Positions 47,868 through 56,957 of a stretch of DNA of 64,000 bases are shown here, piece by piece. The stretch covers positions 930,001 through 994,000 of the forward strand of contig CP180024.1 in the NCBI GenBank assembly GCA_047528255.1, in the 5' to 3' direction. Numbering within the stretch: the first letter of the stretch is position 1; each line of letters starts with the position of its first letter. Source of the DNA: G047528255 sp047528255. GTDB taxonomy: Bacteria; Bacteroidota; Bacteroidia; Flavobacteriales; Blattabacteriaceae. A model generated the notes under the pieces. The model did not search any database. It was not told the DNA's origin and saw nothing but the letters and a program-made list of their open reading frames with translations. The translations under genes and the position numbers were made by a program.

Positions 47868-49151
47868 GAGAACGTTGCATGGAAGAAGGAGGTTAAAATA
47901 TTTGTAAATCAATATATTGTTTCGTATATTNNTNGANTATNAAATAAAAAANTTCGGCTCTATGCTNAGAAGCNCCGNACAAATAANCTTTAGTGAACTA
48001 TATATGGAACGTTNTACCAGANGGAGTGAGNTTTNCAAAAGNTTAAACACCTTGATCCACTGGGAAGGGGNTNGAAAAANAATAAGAAAAATATATCAAA
48101 AAGNCNAGGAAATAAAAGGCCAACCTGCTTACAGTGGAATNATCGTTATTTANGATGATGCTTTTGAGTCACTGGTATGATCTCAGTGATGTAGGAACGG
48201 AAGAATTGGTGAAAGATTCCATAGGCTGCGTACGCTTTTTTGGTTTTCTATTAGAAGATCAGATCCCAGATCATACGACTCTATACAGATTTCGCAATGA
48301 AATAGTAGACAAAAAATATATGAAATTTTACTGAAAAAGATCAATAAGGCGTTAGAAACGCATCAGGAAGTAGTTAAAATAGAAGTAATACGTAGATTCC
48401 AATATTACAGTTAGGCCTTTTTCTTCAAAGGGGCAATCCTACCTAGCGTAGTATAGGATAGGAAGAAAGAGTGGAAAAAGCAAATCAATCAAAGAAAAGC
48501 AAGGAATAAAAAGAGAATTAATCAGGAGTAGACTCCAGGAGTAGACTCTCAAAAAAAACGGCTCAAAAAATCAGGGAAAATCTACTAGGATAAAAAAAGC
48601 ACATAAGAATGGATAAAAATGGAATTATAGTAGTAATATATAGCTTAGCAACCAATGAGCATGATAGTAGAGGGTTTTAATGCTATTAATAACTAAACTA
48701 GGGTATAAACCCAGAGAATTATATGCAGACAAAGGTTACCAAGTTCCAGACAACGTATCTTACTTTCATAGTCGAGGTATCAAAGACCGTATACAGAAAA
48801 AAGCCTATAGGAACCATCCTTAAGAGCTATATTATTCAACATAATTAGTGAGTAAAACCCGATTGGTAGTAAAACGTACTTTTATCAGTATAAAACATTG
48901 GTTTTGATTAGGAAAGGCTCGTTATAAAGAATTAGCTCGTGTGCATGCCTAACATCTTATGGCGGATATTTATGATAATTTGTATTATTCCCCCGACATT
49001 ATTATGTACTGTTCATAAAAATAGATATAATTAATAAATTTATAATCAGTAGTATTTCGAATACAATGTGAAAAAAATAAATTTACATCTTCTCCAACGA
49101 AGCCATCTAAGATGGCTGAATAAATTTAATCCACCTTAACACAATGATCTC
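47868..49151 (+). mobile_element. IS5-like element, copy 16 (full length, N-containing)
   Basis: A plus-strand copy of 1284 bp from GAGAACGTTGCATGG at 47868 to CAATGATCTC at 49151. N bases occur in 47930-48155. The second half is decayed, and the catalytic Glu codon of the usual VVERTF reads AAA (Lys) near 48870. The subterminal palindrome AGCCATC-TAA-GATGGCT (49101-49117), shared by other copies, is clear here. It is the last IS copy before the division cluster. Confidence 0.9.
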
Positions 49152-49179
49152 GATATAAAACTAAAAATTATGAACAAAG

Positions 49180-49204
49180 TGGGGTGAAATGGTAACTAAT
49201 GGGA
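49180..49204 (+). promoter_or_regulatory. MraZ-box operator (three direct repeats) of the dcw cluster
   Basis: TGGGG (49180), TGGTA (49190) and TGGGA (49200) are spaced exactly 10 bp apart, the arrangement known for MraZ operators (TGGGN repeats separated by 5 bp). They sit 40-64 bp before the mraZ start and next to a TAATTTTG -7 box. The middle repeat is degenerate. The cognate regulator gene is broken in this window. Confidence 0.65.
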
Positions 49205-49213
49205 CAAAAAAAG

Positions 49214-49221
49214 TAATTTTG
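49214..49221 (+). promoter_or_regulatory. Candidate -7 element of the dcw promoter
   Basis: TAATTTTG matches TAnnTTTG, lies 10 bp downstream of the last MraZ repeat and 23 bp before the mraZ ATG. A -33 TTG is not evident; the MraZ repeats occupy that place. Confidence 0.45.
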
Positions 49222-49243
49222 AACAAAATTGTTAACTTAAGGC

Positions 49244-49680
49244 ATGTTGTTATTCGGAATATATCCATGCAAACTCAACGTCAAAGGCCGATTGACTCTA
49301 CCTACCACGCTCAAAAAAAACTCGAAGCAGTGTAGCCTCAAGGCTTTTTCATCAAGCAGTCAGTATACCAACCTTATCTGGATATATATCCGATGGATGA
49401 ATGGAACGTCGTAATGACAAGAGTCAACAAGTTTAACCGTTTCTTGAAAAAGAATAATGACTTCATCCGTAGGTTTTCAACAGGCGTAAAACTCATCGAA
49501 GCCGATAGCAACGGCAGAGTACAGATCTCTAAAAATCTGATCAGCTTTGCAATCCTTCACAAAGAAGTAATGGTGTCGTCTTCGATCAACATGATCGAAA
49601 TATGATACAAAATGCGATACGAACAGACGATTCAATCCGATAAAATAGGCTTTTCTGAGCTGACCGAAGATGTCATGTAA
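49244..49680 (+). pseudogene. mraZ: mraZ pseudogene (transcriptional regulator of the division cluster)
   Basis: Intact MraZ is a ring-forming regulator that binds the operator ahead of its own operon. Pieces are clear in two frames. First comes MLLFGIYPCKLNVKGRLTLP from the ATG at 49244. After an A8 run (49313-49320) the second frame gives GFFIKQSVYQPYLDIYPMDE, NKFNRFLKKNNDFIRRFSTG and VKLIEADSNGRVQISKNL. Lesions are the frameshift at the A8 run, a TAG at 49333-49335 and a TGA at 49603-49605 where the family normally has Trp after IEI. The C-terminal YEQTIQSDKIGFSELTEDVM then follows before TAA. No full-length product is possible, though an internal start at 49393 leaves 70 open codons. Confidence 0.88.
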
Positions 49681-49690
49681 AACTTTGAAG

Positions 49691-50599
49691 ATGAAACCGG
49701 TTTATCATAAACCAGTGCTTTTGACCCCGAGTGTGGAAGGGCTTATTACGGACCCAGAAGGTGTCTATATAGACGCAACCTTCGGCGGAGGAGGACACTC
49801 AACAGCCATCTTGAAACGATTGAACGCAAACGGACGTCTCTTGGCCTTTGATCAAGACGAAGACTCCATAAAAAACAACCTCATAGAAGACAAACGCTTC
49901 CAATTATTCCATCAAAACTTCAGACATATAGAAAATATATTGAAATTTTACCAAATCAATGGATTATCGGGAATATTAGCTGATTTAGGAGTATCTTGGC
50001 ATCAATTCGATACCGCCGAGCGAGGATTCTCCATCCGTTTGGATCATCGCCTTGACATGCGAATGAATCGCCACACCGGACAATCAGCCGAACAAATCAT
50101 CAATCAATACCCTGAAAAAACTCTATCAGAAATCTTCTCGACCTATGGAGAACTAAAAGGAACGAAAAAGATCGTCAAAAAAATCGTAGAAAAACGTGCA
50201 AAAAAACCCATCAAAACAACCTTTGATCTGATCAACCTGTTTGATTCAGATATTCCCTGTAGGAAAAAATCAAAATTTTTAGCCAAACTTTTTCAAGCCC
50301 TCCGCATCGAGGTCAATGACGAAATCACGGTCTTAAAAAATTTTCTAAACCAAGCTCCAACCCTACTTAAACCCGGAGGGAGAATAGCTATCATCTCCTA
50401 TCATTCGCTTGAAGACCGATTAGTTAAACGTTTTTTCAGAACAGGATCTTTCGAAGGTCAAACCGAAGAAGATATCTTCGGAAACAAAAAAAAAAAACTA
50501 CAGCCGACCCACTCAAAAGCAATTCAACCCGATGAGAAAGAAATCGAAAAAAATTCACGCGCACGAAGCGCACGCCTGAGAATCGCAGAAAAAATATGA
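49691..50599 (+). CDS. rsmH: 16S rRNA (cytosine(1402)-N4)-methyltransferase RsmH (MraW)
   Basis: RsmH methylates N4 of C1402 in 16S rRNA. I place the start at the ATG at 49691 (MKPVYHKPVLLTPSVEGLI, 302 residues); an ATG at 49670 lies in the mraZ remnant and would add only MSCKTLK. The SAM-binding loop DATFGGGGHS (about 31-40) and the family motif GILADLGVSWHQFD (about 97-110) are present, with the C-terminal YHSLEDRLVKRFF and NSRARSARLRIAEK. The stop overlaps the next start by ATGA. With mraZ broken, it is now the first functional gene of the cluster. Confidence 0.95.
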   Translation: MKPVYHKPVLLTPSVEGLITDPEGVYIDATFGGGGHSTAILKRLNANGRLLAFDQDEDSIKNNLIEDKRFQLFHQNFRHIENILKFYQINGLSGILADLGVSWHQFDTAERGFSIRLDHRLDMRMNRHTGQSAEQIINQYPEKTLSEIFSTYGELKGTKKIVKKIVEKRAKKPIKTTFDLINLFDSDIPCRKKSKFLAKLFQALRIEVNDEITVLKNFLNQAPTLLKPGGRIAIISYHSLEDRLVKRFFRTGSFEGQTEEDIFGNKKKKLQPTHSKAIQPDEKEIEKNSRARSARLRIAEKI

Positions 50600-50940
50600 A
50601 TAAAAGAAAATATAAAAAAGAGATTTCGATACAAGACATCCTCAAAGGAAACTTTCTGGTCAAAGAAGATGCATACAGAAACTGGAATTTCATCCTTTTT
50701 CTGGCCATGTTAGCCCTGATCAGCATCACCAGCTCGCACATAATCGACAATAAAATCCGCCGAATCAACAAACTGTATGAAGAAATCCGAGAACTCAAAT
50801 CCGAGTATGCTAGCATCCATAGCAAACTCATGCAAATGCAACTGGGATCTACGGTAAAAAAAATAGTATATCCCAGAGGCCTCAAACCTCTTAAAGAACC
50901 ACCCTACGAACTGATTCTTTCTGACAAAAAAGAGAAATAA
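50596..50940 (+). CDS. ftsL: FtsL-like cell division protein
   Basis: A 114-residue bitopic protein: a cytoplasmic basic N-terminus, one membrane helix (about 31-48, FILFLAMLALISITS) and a coiled-coil-prone periplasmic segment (IRRINKLYEEIRELKSEYAS, about 54-73). FtsL proteins conserve topology rather than sequence, and Bacteroidota members have a longer N-terminal arm, as here. Position between rsmH and the PBP gene makes the call. It overlaps rsmH by 4 bp and ends 5 bp before the PBP gene. Confidence 0.85.
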   Translation: MNKRKYKKEISIQDILKGNFLVKEDAYRNWNFILFLAMLALISITSSHIIDNKIRRINKLYEEIRELKSEYASIHSKLMQMQLGSTVKKIVYPRGLKPLKEPPYELILSDKKEK

Positions 50941-50945
50941 TAGCG

Positions 50946-52922
50946 ATGATCCAGCAAAGGAAACATATATTATACAAAACCTATCTTATCGGGTTTGGAT
51001 TGCTTCTTTTTGCTCTGGCTATAGCTTTCCAACTGATGCACATCCAAACCTCTCCCAAGAAGAAAGATTACGAAAAATTCGCCCAAGAAACCACCATACG
51101 GATCAATCCCATAAAAGCCCGTCGCGGTGACATTTACGATATCAACGGAAACCTGTTAGCCACCTCCATCACACAGTACGATATCCACATTGACCTGAAA
51201 ACCATTCCGGAAAAAGTTTTCAAAGATAATATTGGTCCACTATGCGACTCACTACAAGACCTATTCAAAAAACCGAGGTCATACTTTTACCAAGCCCTCC
51301 AACGAGAGAGACAGGAAAATAACCGTTATTTTCTATTGGCTAGAAGCTTGGATTATCTCGAATTCAAAAAGCTTCGTGAATTCCCCATATTCAACAAAGG
51401 ACAAGTACACGGAGGCTTTATCGTCGAACAACGTACGCTACGCATTCATCCGCTGGAAAACATCGGCAAACGCACCATAGGATATGACGATCATAGAGGA
51501 AAAGCTGGCCTGGAAGGAGCCTTCACTGAATTTCTCCGCGGCCAAGATGGCCAAAGACTGGAACAACGCATCAGCTCAAAAACCTGGAAGCCCGTGAACA
51601 GCTGGAATGAAATAGAGCCCGAAGACGGCAAAGACCTTTACACCACTATCGATATCAGCTTGCAAGACATCGCTTATAACGCCCTACTCGAACAATTGAT
51701 CGCATCAGACGCCGCCCACGGCTGCGTCGTATTGATGGAAGTCAAAAGCGGAGAAATTCACGCCATGGTAAACCTAAAAAAAAACGGAGCCGACATCTAT
51801 GAAGACCTTCAAAATTTTGCCGTATGGGAAGCTAGCGAACCCGGATCTACCTTCAAAACCATAGCCCTATTAGCAGCTCTGGAAGATAAAAAAATCGACA
51901 CAAACACTCCGGTCAACACAAGCAGCGGGACACTTATCTTTAAAGGGCATAACATACGGGACAGCCATCACGGCGGTTACGGAACCATTGATGCAAAACG
52001 AACTCTGGAAGTCTCTTCAAACATAGGAATGGTCAAGCTGATCCACGAAAACTACAAAGAACGGCCCAGCGAATTCATTAACCACCTAAACAAATGGGAC
52101 TTGAACAAAAAACTCAATCTGGACATTCCGGGAGAAGGGAGCCCCTTCATCCCCAATCCTGGAGGGAAATATTGGAACAATCTCACTCTCACCTGGATGT
52201 CGTTCGGATACAATCTAAAATTAACCCCTCTGCAGATCCTCAGCTTCTACAACGCCATCGCCAACGACGGCAAGCTGATCAAACCTCTATTCATCAAAGA
52301 AATTCGAGAGCAAGGTAAAAATATAAAGACCTACAATCCTTTCATAATCAACACATCTATCGCATCAAAAAAATCGCTGGAAAAAATCCGGACCATGCTC
52401 GAAGGAGTAGTAAAAAACGGAACCGCCAAAAAATTTTACCATGCTGAATATCCTTACGCCGGAAAAACAGGAACTACACAACTCGAATATTGGATTAAAA
52501 AAAAAACTTTTTCATACAATAGTTCTTTTGTCGGTTACTTCCCGACACAATCCCCTCGATACAGCTGCATCGTGTTGATCGCCAAACCCAAAAATGGGTA
52601 TTACGGAAGCGAAATAGCAACGCCGGTCTTTGACCAAATTGCCCAAACCATCTATGCCAATACCCCAAGAAGAGACAACTCGGCACATCCACACGCCAAT
52701 TTTGCCCAAGCATTATACAAAAAACAAAACCTCCGAATACCTTCCGATCAAAATCACATGCCGAACCTAATGGGATTCCCTGGTAAAGAAGCTATTCCCA
52801 TCCTGGAAAACATTGGGGTGATCGTACAATATCAAGGTCTCGGAAAAGTATTGACCCAATCCATTCCTGCAGGAGCCCCCCTCAGAAGAGGACAAACCGT
52901 ATCACTGACATTAGAAGAATGA
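50946..52922 (+). CDS. ftsI: Septal peptidoglycan transpeptidase FtsI (PBP3-type) with C-terminal PASTA domain
   Basis: This class B penicillin-binding protein cross-links septal peptidoglycan and is held in the inner membrane. In 658 residues: a membrane anchor (about 12-32, LIGFGLLLFALAIAFQL), the PBP dimerisation domain (RGDIYDINGNLLATS, about 59), and a transpeptidase domain with the active-site tetrad STFK (about 300, in EPGSTFKT), the SSN motif (about 357) and KTGTT (about 506). A PASTA repeat (about 605-658, MPNLMGFPGKEAIPILENIG) closes the protein, as is usual in this phylum. It overlaps murE by ATGA. Confidence 0.95.
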   Translation: MIQQRKHILYKTYLIGFGLLLFALAIAFQLMHIQTSPKKKDYEKFAQETTIRINPIKARRGDIYDINGNLLATSITQYDIHIDLKTIPEKVFKDNIGPLCDSLQDLFKKPRSYFYQALQRERQENNRYFLLARSLDYLEFKKLREFPIFNKGQVHGGFIVEQRTLRIHPLENIGKRTIGYDDHRGKAGLEGAFTEFLRGQDGQRLEQRISSKTWKPVNSWNEIEPEDGKDLYTTIDISLQDIAYNALLEQLIASDAAHGCVVLMEVKSGEIHAMVNLKKNGADIYEDLQNFAVWEASEPGSTFKTIALLAALEDKKIDTNTPVNTSSGTLIFKGHNIRDSHHGGYGTIDAKRTLEVSSNIGMVKLIHENYKERPSEFINHLNKWDLNKKLNLDIPGEGSPFIPNPGGKYWNNLTLTWMSFGYNLKLTPLQILSFYNAIANDGKLIKPLFIKEIREQGKNIKTYNPFIINTSIASKKSLEKIRTMLEGVVKNGTAKKFYHAEYPYAGKTGTTQLEYWIKKKTFSYNSSFVGYFPTQSPRYSCIVLIAKPKNGYYGSEIATPVFDQIAQTIYANTPRRDNSAHPHANFAQALYKKQNLRIPSDQNHMPNLMGFPGKEAIPILENIGVIVQYQGLGKVLTQSIPAGAPLRRGQTVSLTLEE

Positions 52923-54394
52923 AACGACTCAAAGATATACTCAACCAGACGCCCATCAAACAGCTGATTGGTCCCGAGGATAGAAAGATAGCAGGGCTAT
53001 GCCAACACTCCGAACAAGCCGGACCCGACATGCTCTTTGCAGCCTCATGGGGAAGAACGGTCGACGGACATTTATTCATAATAGATGCAATCCAAAAAGG
53101 TGCAAAAGTCGTACTCTGTCAAAAATTACCCGAAACCATCGACGAGTCTGTAACCTATCTCCTCGTAAAAGACACAGCGGAAGCATTGGGCCTAATCTCG
53201 GCAAATTTTTACGAGCATCCTACCCGATCATTGAACTTGATAGGAGTCACGGGAACCAATGGAAAGACTACCGTAACTACACTGCTCTACGAACTATTTT
53301 CAAAGCTGGGAGAAAAAGTAGCCATGCTCTCAACCATCACCACAAAAATCGCCGATAAAGAAAGCCCTTCTACATACACCACTCCGGATGTGATCAGCAC
53401 GAACAGACATCTGAGCGAAGCCGTAAAAACAGGTTGCACGTACGCTTTCATGGAGGTGAGTTCACACGGGATTAATCAAAAACGCATCGCAGGGTTGAAT
53501 TTTAAAGGAGGGGTTTTCACCAATATAACCCATGACCATCTCGATTATCATAAAACCTTCCAAAATTATCTTTCGACAAAAAAGAATTTCTTCGACCGGT
53601 TGGCCAAAGAAGCCTTCGCCCTGGTTAACATAGACGACAAAAACGCCCTCGTAATATTACAAAACAGTCGAGCCGAAAAACGGAGCTATGCCCTGAAAAA
53701 ACCAGCCGACTACAAAGCCAAAATTTTAGAAAAAAGTTTCGAAGGCTCCAAACTCCTGATCGACGGCCAAGAGTTTTGGACACCTTTGATCGGAACATTC
53801 AATGTCTATAACCTACTGGAAGTATATGGCGTAGCCACGGAATCTGGAAAAGACCGCCGGGAAATACTCATCGCTATGAGCTCTCTAAAAGCAGTCAAAG
53901 GTCGTTTTCAACAAGTCTCATCCCCTACAGGGATCCGCATCATCATCGATTACGCCCACACCCCCGACGCTTTGAAAAACGTATTAGAAACCATCCGAGA
54001 AATACGAAAAGACCGAAAACAACTGATCTGCCTCATCGGCTGCGGAGGCAATCGTGACCAAAAAAAACGTCCGATCATGGCCCAAATTGCCTGCGAAAAA
54101 TCCGACCTAATCATTCTTACATCGGACAATCCCAGATACGAGGATCCGGAAAAAATTCTAGACGAGATGGAAAGAGGCCTAAGCGTTCAATACCGAAAAA
54201 AAATCCTGCGTATCACTGAGAGAAAAGAAGCCATCAAAACCGCCATCGCATTGGCCAAAGCAGGAGATATCATCTTGATTGCAGGCAAGGGACACGAAAC
54301 CTATCAAGAAATCAAAGGCATACGACAAAAGTTTGACGAAATGAAAATAGTCGAAACATTTCTGTCAATTTTAGAAAAACAAAGAGGAAAATGA
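52919..54394 (+). CDS. murE: UDP-MurNAc-L-Ala-D-Glu:meso-diaminopimelate ligase MurE
   Basis: MurE adds the third residue of the peptide stem. The 491-residue Mur ligase has the ATP loop VTGTNGKTTVTTLL (about 109-122) and the specificity motif DNPR at about residue 403, which indicates meso-diaminopimelate instead of lysine. Other landmarks are YTTPD, FMEVSSHGINQKR and DYAHTPDAL. It overlaps ftsI and mraY by 4 bp each, so translation is coupled. The peptidoglycan is thus expected to be of the DAP type. Confidence 0.96.
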   Translation: MKRLKDILNQTPIKQLIGPEDRKIAGLCQHSEQAGPDMLFAASWGRTVDGHLFIIDAIQKGAKVVLCQKLPETIDESVTYLLVKDTAEALGLISANFYEHPTRSLNLIGVTGTNGKTTVTTLLYELFSKLGEKVAMLSTITTKIADKESPSTYTTPDVISTNRHLSEAVKTGCTYAFMEVSSHGINQKRIAGLNFKGGVFTNITHDHLDYHKTFQNYLSTKKNFFDRLAKEAFALVNIDDKNALVILQNSRAEKRSYALKKPADYKAKILEKSFEGSKLLIDGQEFWTPLIGTFNVYNLLEVYGVATESGKDRREILIAMSSLKAVKGRFQQVSSPTGIRIIIDYAHTPDALKNVLETIREIRKDRKQLICLIGCGGNRDQKKRPIMAQIACEKSDLIILTSDNPRYEDPEKILDEMERGLSVQYRKKILRITERKEAIKTAIALAKAGDIILIAGKGHETYQEIKGIRQKFDEMKIVETFLSILEKQRGK

Positions 54395-55623
54395 TTTATT
54401 ATCTCTTTGAATATCTAAAAAAAATCTACTCTTTCCCCGGCGTCGGACTACTACAATACATCTCCGTGAGAGCCGGAATAGCCCTGATCCTGTCACTGTG
54501 TATCGCTCTCATTTATGGTAAAAAGATCATCCGTTGGATTCAGAAAAAACAATTGAGCGAACAAGTTCGTGACTTGGGATTAATAGGTCAAAAAGAAAAA
54601 GAAGGAACTCCGACCATGGGTGGAATAATCATCATCGCGGCTACATTGATCCCCACACTGCTCCTTGCCCGAGTGGACAACATATACGTAATCATGCTGA
54701 TCATAAGCATGATTTGGATGGGGTTGATAGGCTTAACCGACGATTACATCAAAGTATTCAAAAAAGACAAAAACGGACTCAAAGCAAAACTCAAGATACT
54801 CGGACAGGTAAATCTCGGACTCCTCATCGGCAGTGTAATGTACTTTGACGGAAGCATAACGATCAAAGAAAAGATCAAGACACCGACACAACTCGAAATC
54901 ATCCACGCCAAAAATATCGACCATTTTCTCTCTACCGAAAAGCATACGACTAAAACAACCTTGCCTTTCGTAAAAAACAACGAATTCGACTATACTTGGC
55001 TTTTGCAATGGGCAAATAAAGATTGGACTCCATACGTTTGGATCGTATTCATACCTATCATAATCCTGATTATAACAGCTTTATCAAACGGGACCAACCT
55101 CACCGACGGCATCGACGGATTGGTCGCAGGAACTTCCTCGATCATCGTAGCCACACTAGCTCTGTTCGCATGGATATCAGGCAACGTGATCTTCGCAAAT
55201 TATCTCAACATTATGTACATCCCGAACGTGGGTGAAATGGTCGTTTTTTCAGCAGCCTTCGTCGGAGCATTAATCGGTTTTTTATGGTACAATATCTACC
55301 CAGCGCAAATCTTTATGGGCGACACAGGAAGCTTGACCATCGGAGGGGTGATCGCCGTTCTGGCGATAGCCACGAGAAAAGAGCTAAGCCTTCCCGTATT
55401 ATGCGGCATCTTCTTGATCGAAAACCTGTCCGTAATCATTCAAGTACTCTATTTTAAATACACCAAATGGCGATACGGTTCTGGTTCTAGTATTTTCCTC
55501 ATGGCCCCCTTACATCACCACTTTCAAAAAAAAGGATATCACGAAAGTAAAATAGTCAGCCGTTTTCTGATCATCCAGATTCTTTTGGCTGCTGTAGTCA
55601 TCATATCATTAAAAATAAGGTAA
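54391..55623 (+). CDS. mraY: Phospho-MurNAc-pentapeptide translocase MraY
   Basis: MraY makes lipid I on undecaprenyl phosphate at the inner membrane. The 410-residue protein has about ten membrane helices and conserved loops: GTPTMGGIIIIAA (about 71), GLTDDYIKVFKKDKNGL (about 113), LTDGIDGLVAG (about 237), FMGDTGSLTIGG (about 308) and APLHHHFQKKGYHESKI (about 371). An insertion in the middle (about 150-210) is characteristic of Bacteroidota MraY. Its stop TAA overlaps the presumed first base of murD. Confidence 0.96.
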   Translation: MIYYLFEYLKKIYSFPGVGLLQYISVRAGIALILSLCIALIYGKKIIRWIQKKQLSEQVRDLGLIGQKEKEGTPTMGGIIIIAATLIPTLLLARVDNIYVIMLIISMIWMGLIGLTDDYIKVFKKDKNGLKAKLKILGQVNLGLLIGSVMYFDGSITIKEKIKTPTQLEIIHAKNIDHFLSTEKHTTKTTLPFVKNNEFDYTWLLQWANKDWTPYVWIVFIPIIILIITALSNGTNLTDGIDGLVAGTSSIIVATLALFAWISGNVIFANYLNIMYIPNVGEMVVFSAAFVGALIGFLWYNIYPAQIFMGDTGSLTIGGVIAVLAIATRKELSLPVLCGIFLIENLSVIIQVLYFKYTKWRYGSGSSIFLMAPLHHHFQKKGYHESKIVSRFLIIQILLAAVVIISLKIR

Positions 55624-56957
55624 TAAAAAAAATAGTCATCATAGGAGGAGGAGAAAGCGGAACGGGATCCGCTCTATTGGCCCGAAAACAGGGCCTAGAG
55701 GTATTTTTGTCCGATCAAAGAACAATCAATACAGAGTACAAAAAAAAAATAATCGAACACCAGATCGATTTTGAAGAAGGACAACACAGCTTGGAAAAAA
55801 TTCTACAGGCTGACGAAGTGATCAAAAGCCCCGGAATCCCCCACACGTCCCCTTTGATCCAAGAAATACAAGCCCATAATATACCTATCATCTCGGAGTT
55901 AACCTTTGCGCTACGTTACACTCAGGCACATATTATAGCCGTCACCGGAAGCAACGGAAAAACCACTACGAGTTCTCTCATCCATCACCTGATAAAAGAA
56001 GGCGGACTCCATATAGGACTAGCGGGAAACATAGGTCGGAGCTTCGCTCGGGAAGTAGCGGAACAAAATTTCGACTACTACGTATTGGAGGTAAGCTGTT
56101 TACAACTGGACGATTCTCCGGGATTTCGGCCTGAAATCTCCATATTGCTCAACATCACACCGGATCACTTGGATCGATACGAGAAAAATTTTGAACGCTA
56201 TATCAACTCAAAATTTCAGATCGTTGCTTATCAAAACGATAAATATTTTTTCATCTACAATGATGACGATCTCGCAATCCGAGAAGCTCTCTCGAGACAC
56301 AAGATCAAAGCCTGTTGTCTACCATTCTCAACACAAAAAAATCTTGAACGTGGGGCTTATCTGGAAGACCAAACAATCATCATACGAAACCAAGAAGAAA
56401 TCCTGAACATGAAAATAGAAGAACTCAGCCTACAAGGCCTTCACAACGTATACAATGCCATGGCCGCAGGATTGACTGCCCAATTGATGAAGATCCGAAA
56501 AGAATTGATCAAAAAAGGCTTGGCTAATTTCAAAGCCGTAGAACACCGTCTGGAAAACGTACTTAAAATCCACGGTATGCAATGCATCAATGATTCGAAG
56601 GCCACCAACGTCAACGCAGTATTCTATGCTCTAGAAAGCATGAACGCACCCACAATCTGGATCGTCGGAGGACAGGATAAAGGAAATGATTACACCGAAT
56701 TGATCCCGCTCGTGAAAAAAAAAGTCAAAGCCATAGTCTGCCTGGGATCTGACAATCAAAAAATCATAGAAACATTCAGAGATCTAGTAGACCCCATCAT
56801 CGATACCCGAAGCATGAAAGACGCAGTACGTAGCGCCTATATGCTCGGACGCAAAGGAGATAATATTTTACTGTCACCAGCCTGCTCCAGTTTCGACCTG
56901 TTCAAAAACTATGAGGATCGCGGTAGGCAATTCAAAGAAGAGGTTAAAAATCTATAA
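55623..56957 (+). CDS. murD: UDP-MurNAc-L-alanine:D-glutamate ligase MurD with apparent ATA start
   Basis: MurD adds D-glutamate to UDP-MurNAc-L-Ala. The ATP loop VTGSNGKTTTSSLI (about 106) and the C-terminal domain (CINDSKATNVNAVFYAL, IWIVGGQDKGNDY, LLSPACSSFDLFKNYEDRG) are intact, about 444 residues in all. The N-terminal Rossmann segment KKIVIIGGGESGTGSALLAR is encoded from 55626, but no ATG, GTG or TTG precedes it in frame. The codon in the right place is ATA at 55623-55625, giving TAATA at the junction with mraY, where TAATG would be the usual overlap. The first standard start, TTG at 55677, would delete the nucleotide-substrate loop. Either ATA is used, helped by coupling to mraY, or the gene is losing expression. 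Confidence 0.9.
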   Translation: MKKIVIIGGGESGTGSALLARKQGLEVFLSDQRTINTEYKKKIIEHQIDFEEGQHSLEKILQADEVIKSPGIPHTSPLIQEIQAHNIPIISELTFALRYTQAHIIAVTGSNGKTTTSSLIHHLIKEGGLHIGLAGNIGRSFAREVAEQNFDYYVLEVSCLQLDDSPGFRPEISILLNITPDHLDRYEKNFERYINSKFQIVAYQNDKYFFIYNDDDLAIREALSRHKIKACCLPFSTQKNLERGAYLEDQTIIIRNQEEILNMKIEELSLQGLHNVYNAMAAGLTAQLMKIRKELIKKGLANFKAVEHRLENVLKIHGMQCINDSKATNVNAVFYALESMNAPTIWIVGGQDKGNDYTELIPLVKKKVKAIVCLGSDNQKIIETFRDLVDPIIDTRSMKDAVRSAYMLGRKGDNILLSPACSSFDLFKNYEDRGRQFKEEVKNL

